A stretch of DNA of 64,000 bases, from contig OZ037766.1 in assembly GCA_964035545.1 (NCBI GenBank), forward strand, positions 30,172,274-30,236,273, read 5' to 3'. The notes beneath the pieces are model-generated. The model saw nothing but the letters and a program-made list of their open reading frames with translations, was not told the DNA's origin and searched no databases. Numbering within the stretch: the stretch's first letter is position 1; each line of letters opens with the position of its first letter. The translations under genes and the position numbers were made by a program. This document shows, in pieces, positions 62,914 through 64,000 of the stretch. The DNA is from Bugula neritina (Eukaryota > Bryozoa > Gymnolaemata > Cheilostomatida > Bugulidae).

Positions 62914-63138
62914 CCGATTAAAAAATAATGCCAGTAAAAAAAAATAAATAGCTGGTTGCTAAACTTATTACAATAATTTTGGTTTTAATTTGTTTTGTCT
63001 AAAGAGCCTAAACATTTCACCAATTTTTGAACTATTTTTAACTCAATCTAGTAGCAAAGCTCACAAACATAACAATTACATTATTCTGCCATTTTTTAAA
63101 ATTACCTCTGCTTACCAGATTGTATCTTTAGAACTTAC

Positions 63139-63236
63139 ACAGAGAGATTGAAAAACAAAAAGCTGCTCTGCTTTTCTGAAAATACAAATACTACTGCTAT
63201 ACTAAATACAAATGCCATCAAAATTCCAATTCTTAT
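63139..63236 (-). pseudogene. orphan exon 1 of the secreted family (minus strand)
   Basis: On the minus strand the sequence reads from AAGATAAGAATTGGAATTTT to CTCTCTGT|GTAAGT. It aligns with exon 1 of the intact gene over its whole length (98 versus 97 nt), including GCATTTGTATTTAGTATAGC and the splice donor. The start codon is ATA, and a 1-nt indel shifts the last third. No exon 2 is found towards lower coordinates, where the (GT)n tract begins 230 bases away. A sixth family locus, and the only one on the minus strand. Confidence 0.7.
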
Positions 63237-64000
63237 CTTGAGTTTTTTTTCTAGAAAATATTTATTTTATTAGAAAACCGGAGATTAATTTTTGAGTTTA
63301 GTAAATCCATAAATAAATAAAAGTTACAAAAATAATGGTCATTTAGAAAAGACCTTACATAAAACTGTTGATTTTACAGTTTTGCTACTTTCAGTGAACT
63401 AATGTAATTTCTTTGTTCATAATTGTCTGTTTTTACGCATTAAATACTTAAATGAAATACACTCATGGTATTTAATCCTAATTTTAATTGGTTTAGTTAG
63501 ATTAAGTTTAACCTATGGCTATATGTCAGGTGGGTAAGTTTTATTGATTCCATAAAAAGTGACGGAGTCAACAAACTAGTAATGATTAGATGTTGCAGCT
63601 TAAAGTACTACTTTGATAAGCGTAGCTATTCCGTCTTTAATGATGGCAAATTGGCAGTTTTTTGAGTTTGTTTTAATATTTCATGCCAGTGGAGCGCTGT
63701 ATGTCACCTCAATTATGTTCTTGTTTAAACTAAACAAAGATTTATGCTCTGCATTCTAAAATGGCCCAGATGTGAAAATTGAAGCACTAAGTTCTGCAGC
63801 AAATGTAAAAGAATTGTAGTGAAAATAAAGAGCATGATGACTTTATCAATTCTTTCATTTAATCTAAAATATTAAATTTTCATTTCTAAGCAGAAATCAT
63901 CAATGTATTTTTTGTTTTGTATTTATCATTTGGCCTTCAATTAATAAAAAGCCTTTTAGTCTATGCAAGTTACAAGTAGATTTCTAAAACATGTTTGACT
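63237..64000. other. no gene seen
   Basis: AT-rich DNA without exons or recognisable repeats. Confidence 0.5.

Overview
This window is eukaryotic nuclear DNA from an animal, probably a soft-bodied aquatic invertebrate. It is AT-rich. Its genes are split by GT-AG introns, AATAAA signals follow several 3' ends, and simple repeats are abundant: (TA)n, (GT)n, (CA)n, TAGGG-type pentamers and AGY trinucleotides. Decayed non-LTR retrotransposons, a Penelope-like element and several inverted-repeat elements lie between the genes. The species cannot be fixed from sequence alone. Most long open frames here are translations of simple repeats and are not genes.

Layout. 0-20 kb is a mosaic of repeated blocks. 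It holds copies of a gene family for a small secreted, basic, Cys-containing and Thr/Pro-repeat protein. Only the copy at 10,053-11,201 looks intact (273 aa, two exons, signal peptide). Relics lie at 2.4-3.7, 19.2-19.7, 49.5-51.3 and 53.3 kb, with a lone first exon at 63.2 kb on the minus strand. The intact copy sits between arms of a large inverted repeat (8.4-9.6 and 13.5-14.9 kb). A 3.2 kb block at 4.0-7.3 kb is repeated at 44.1-47.0 kb. It carries the 3' exons of an unidentified minus-strand gene, with a 60-70 bp minisatellite in the last intron, and each copy is damaged in a different exon.

21.4-24.0 kb is the most striking part. A 5'-truncated Penelope-like element ends in a sequence that folds as a type I hammerhead ribozyme (23,106-23,156). 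A second, unrelated sequence at 23,848-23,894 also folds as a complete hammerhead with a GUC cleavage triplet, next to a 130-bp-arm inverted repeat. A third copy at 1,972-2,018 has lost the catalytic G12. These resemble the retrozymes and Penelope hammerheads known from animals.

24.5-42 kb is gene-poor, with weak exon candidates on the minus strand (30.6-36.3 kb), foldback elements and a LINE relic near 40 kb. 42.2-43.5 kb holds the last exons of a plus-strand gene. 54.8-60.3 kb holds the best conventional genes: two tandem minus-strand paralogues of five coding exons each, encoding small single-pass membrane proteins of 181 and 214 aa. I do not recognise this family. 60.3-64 kb holds mostly non-coding AT-rich DNA and a 450-bp perfect (GT)n tract.
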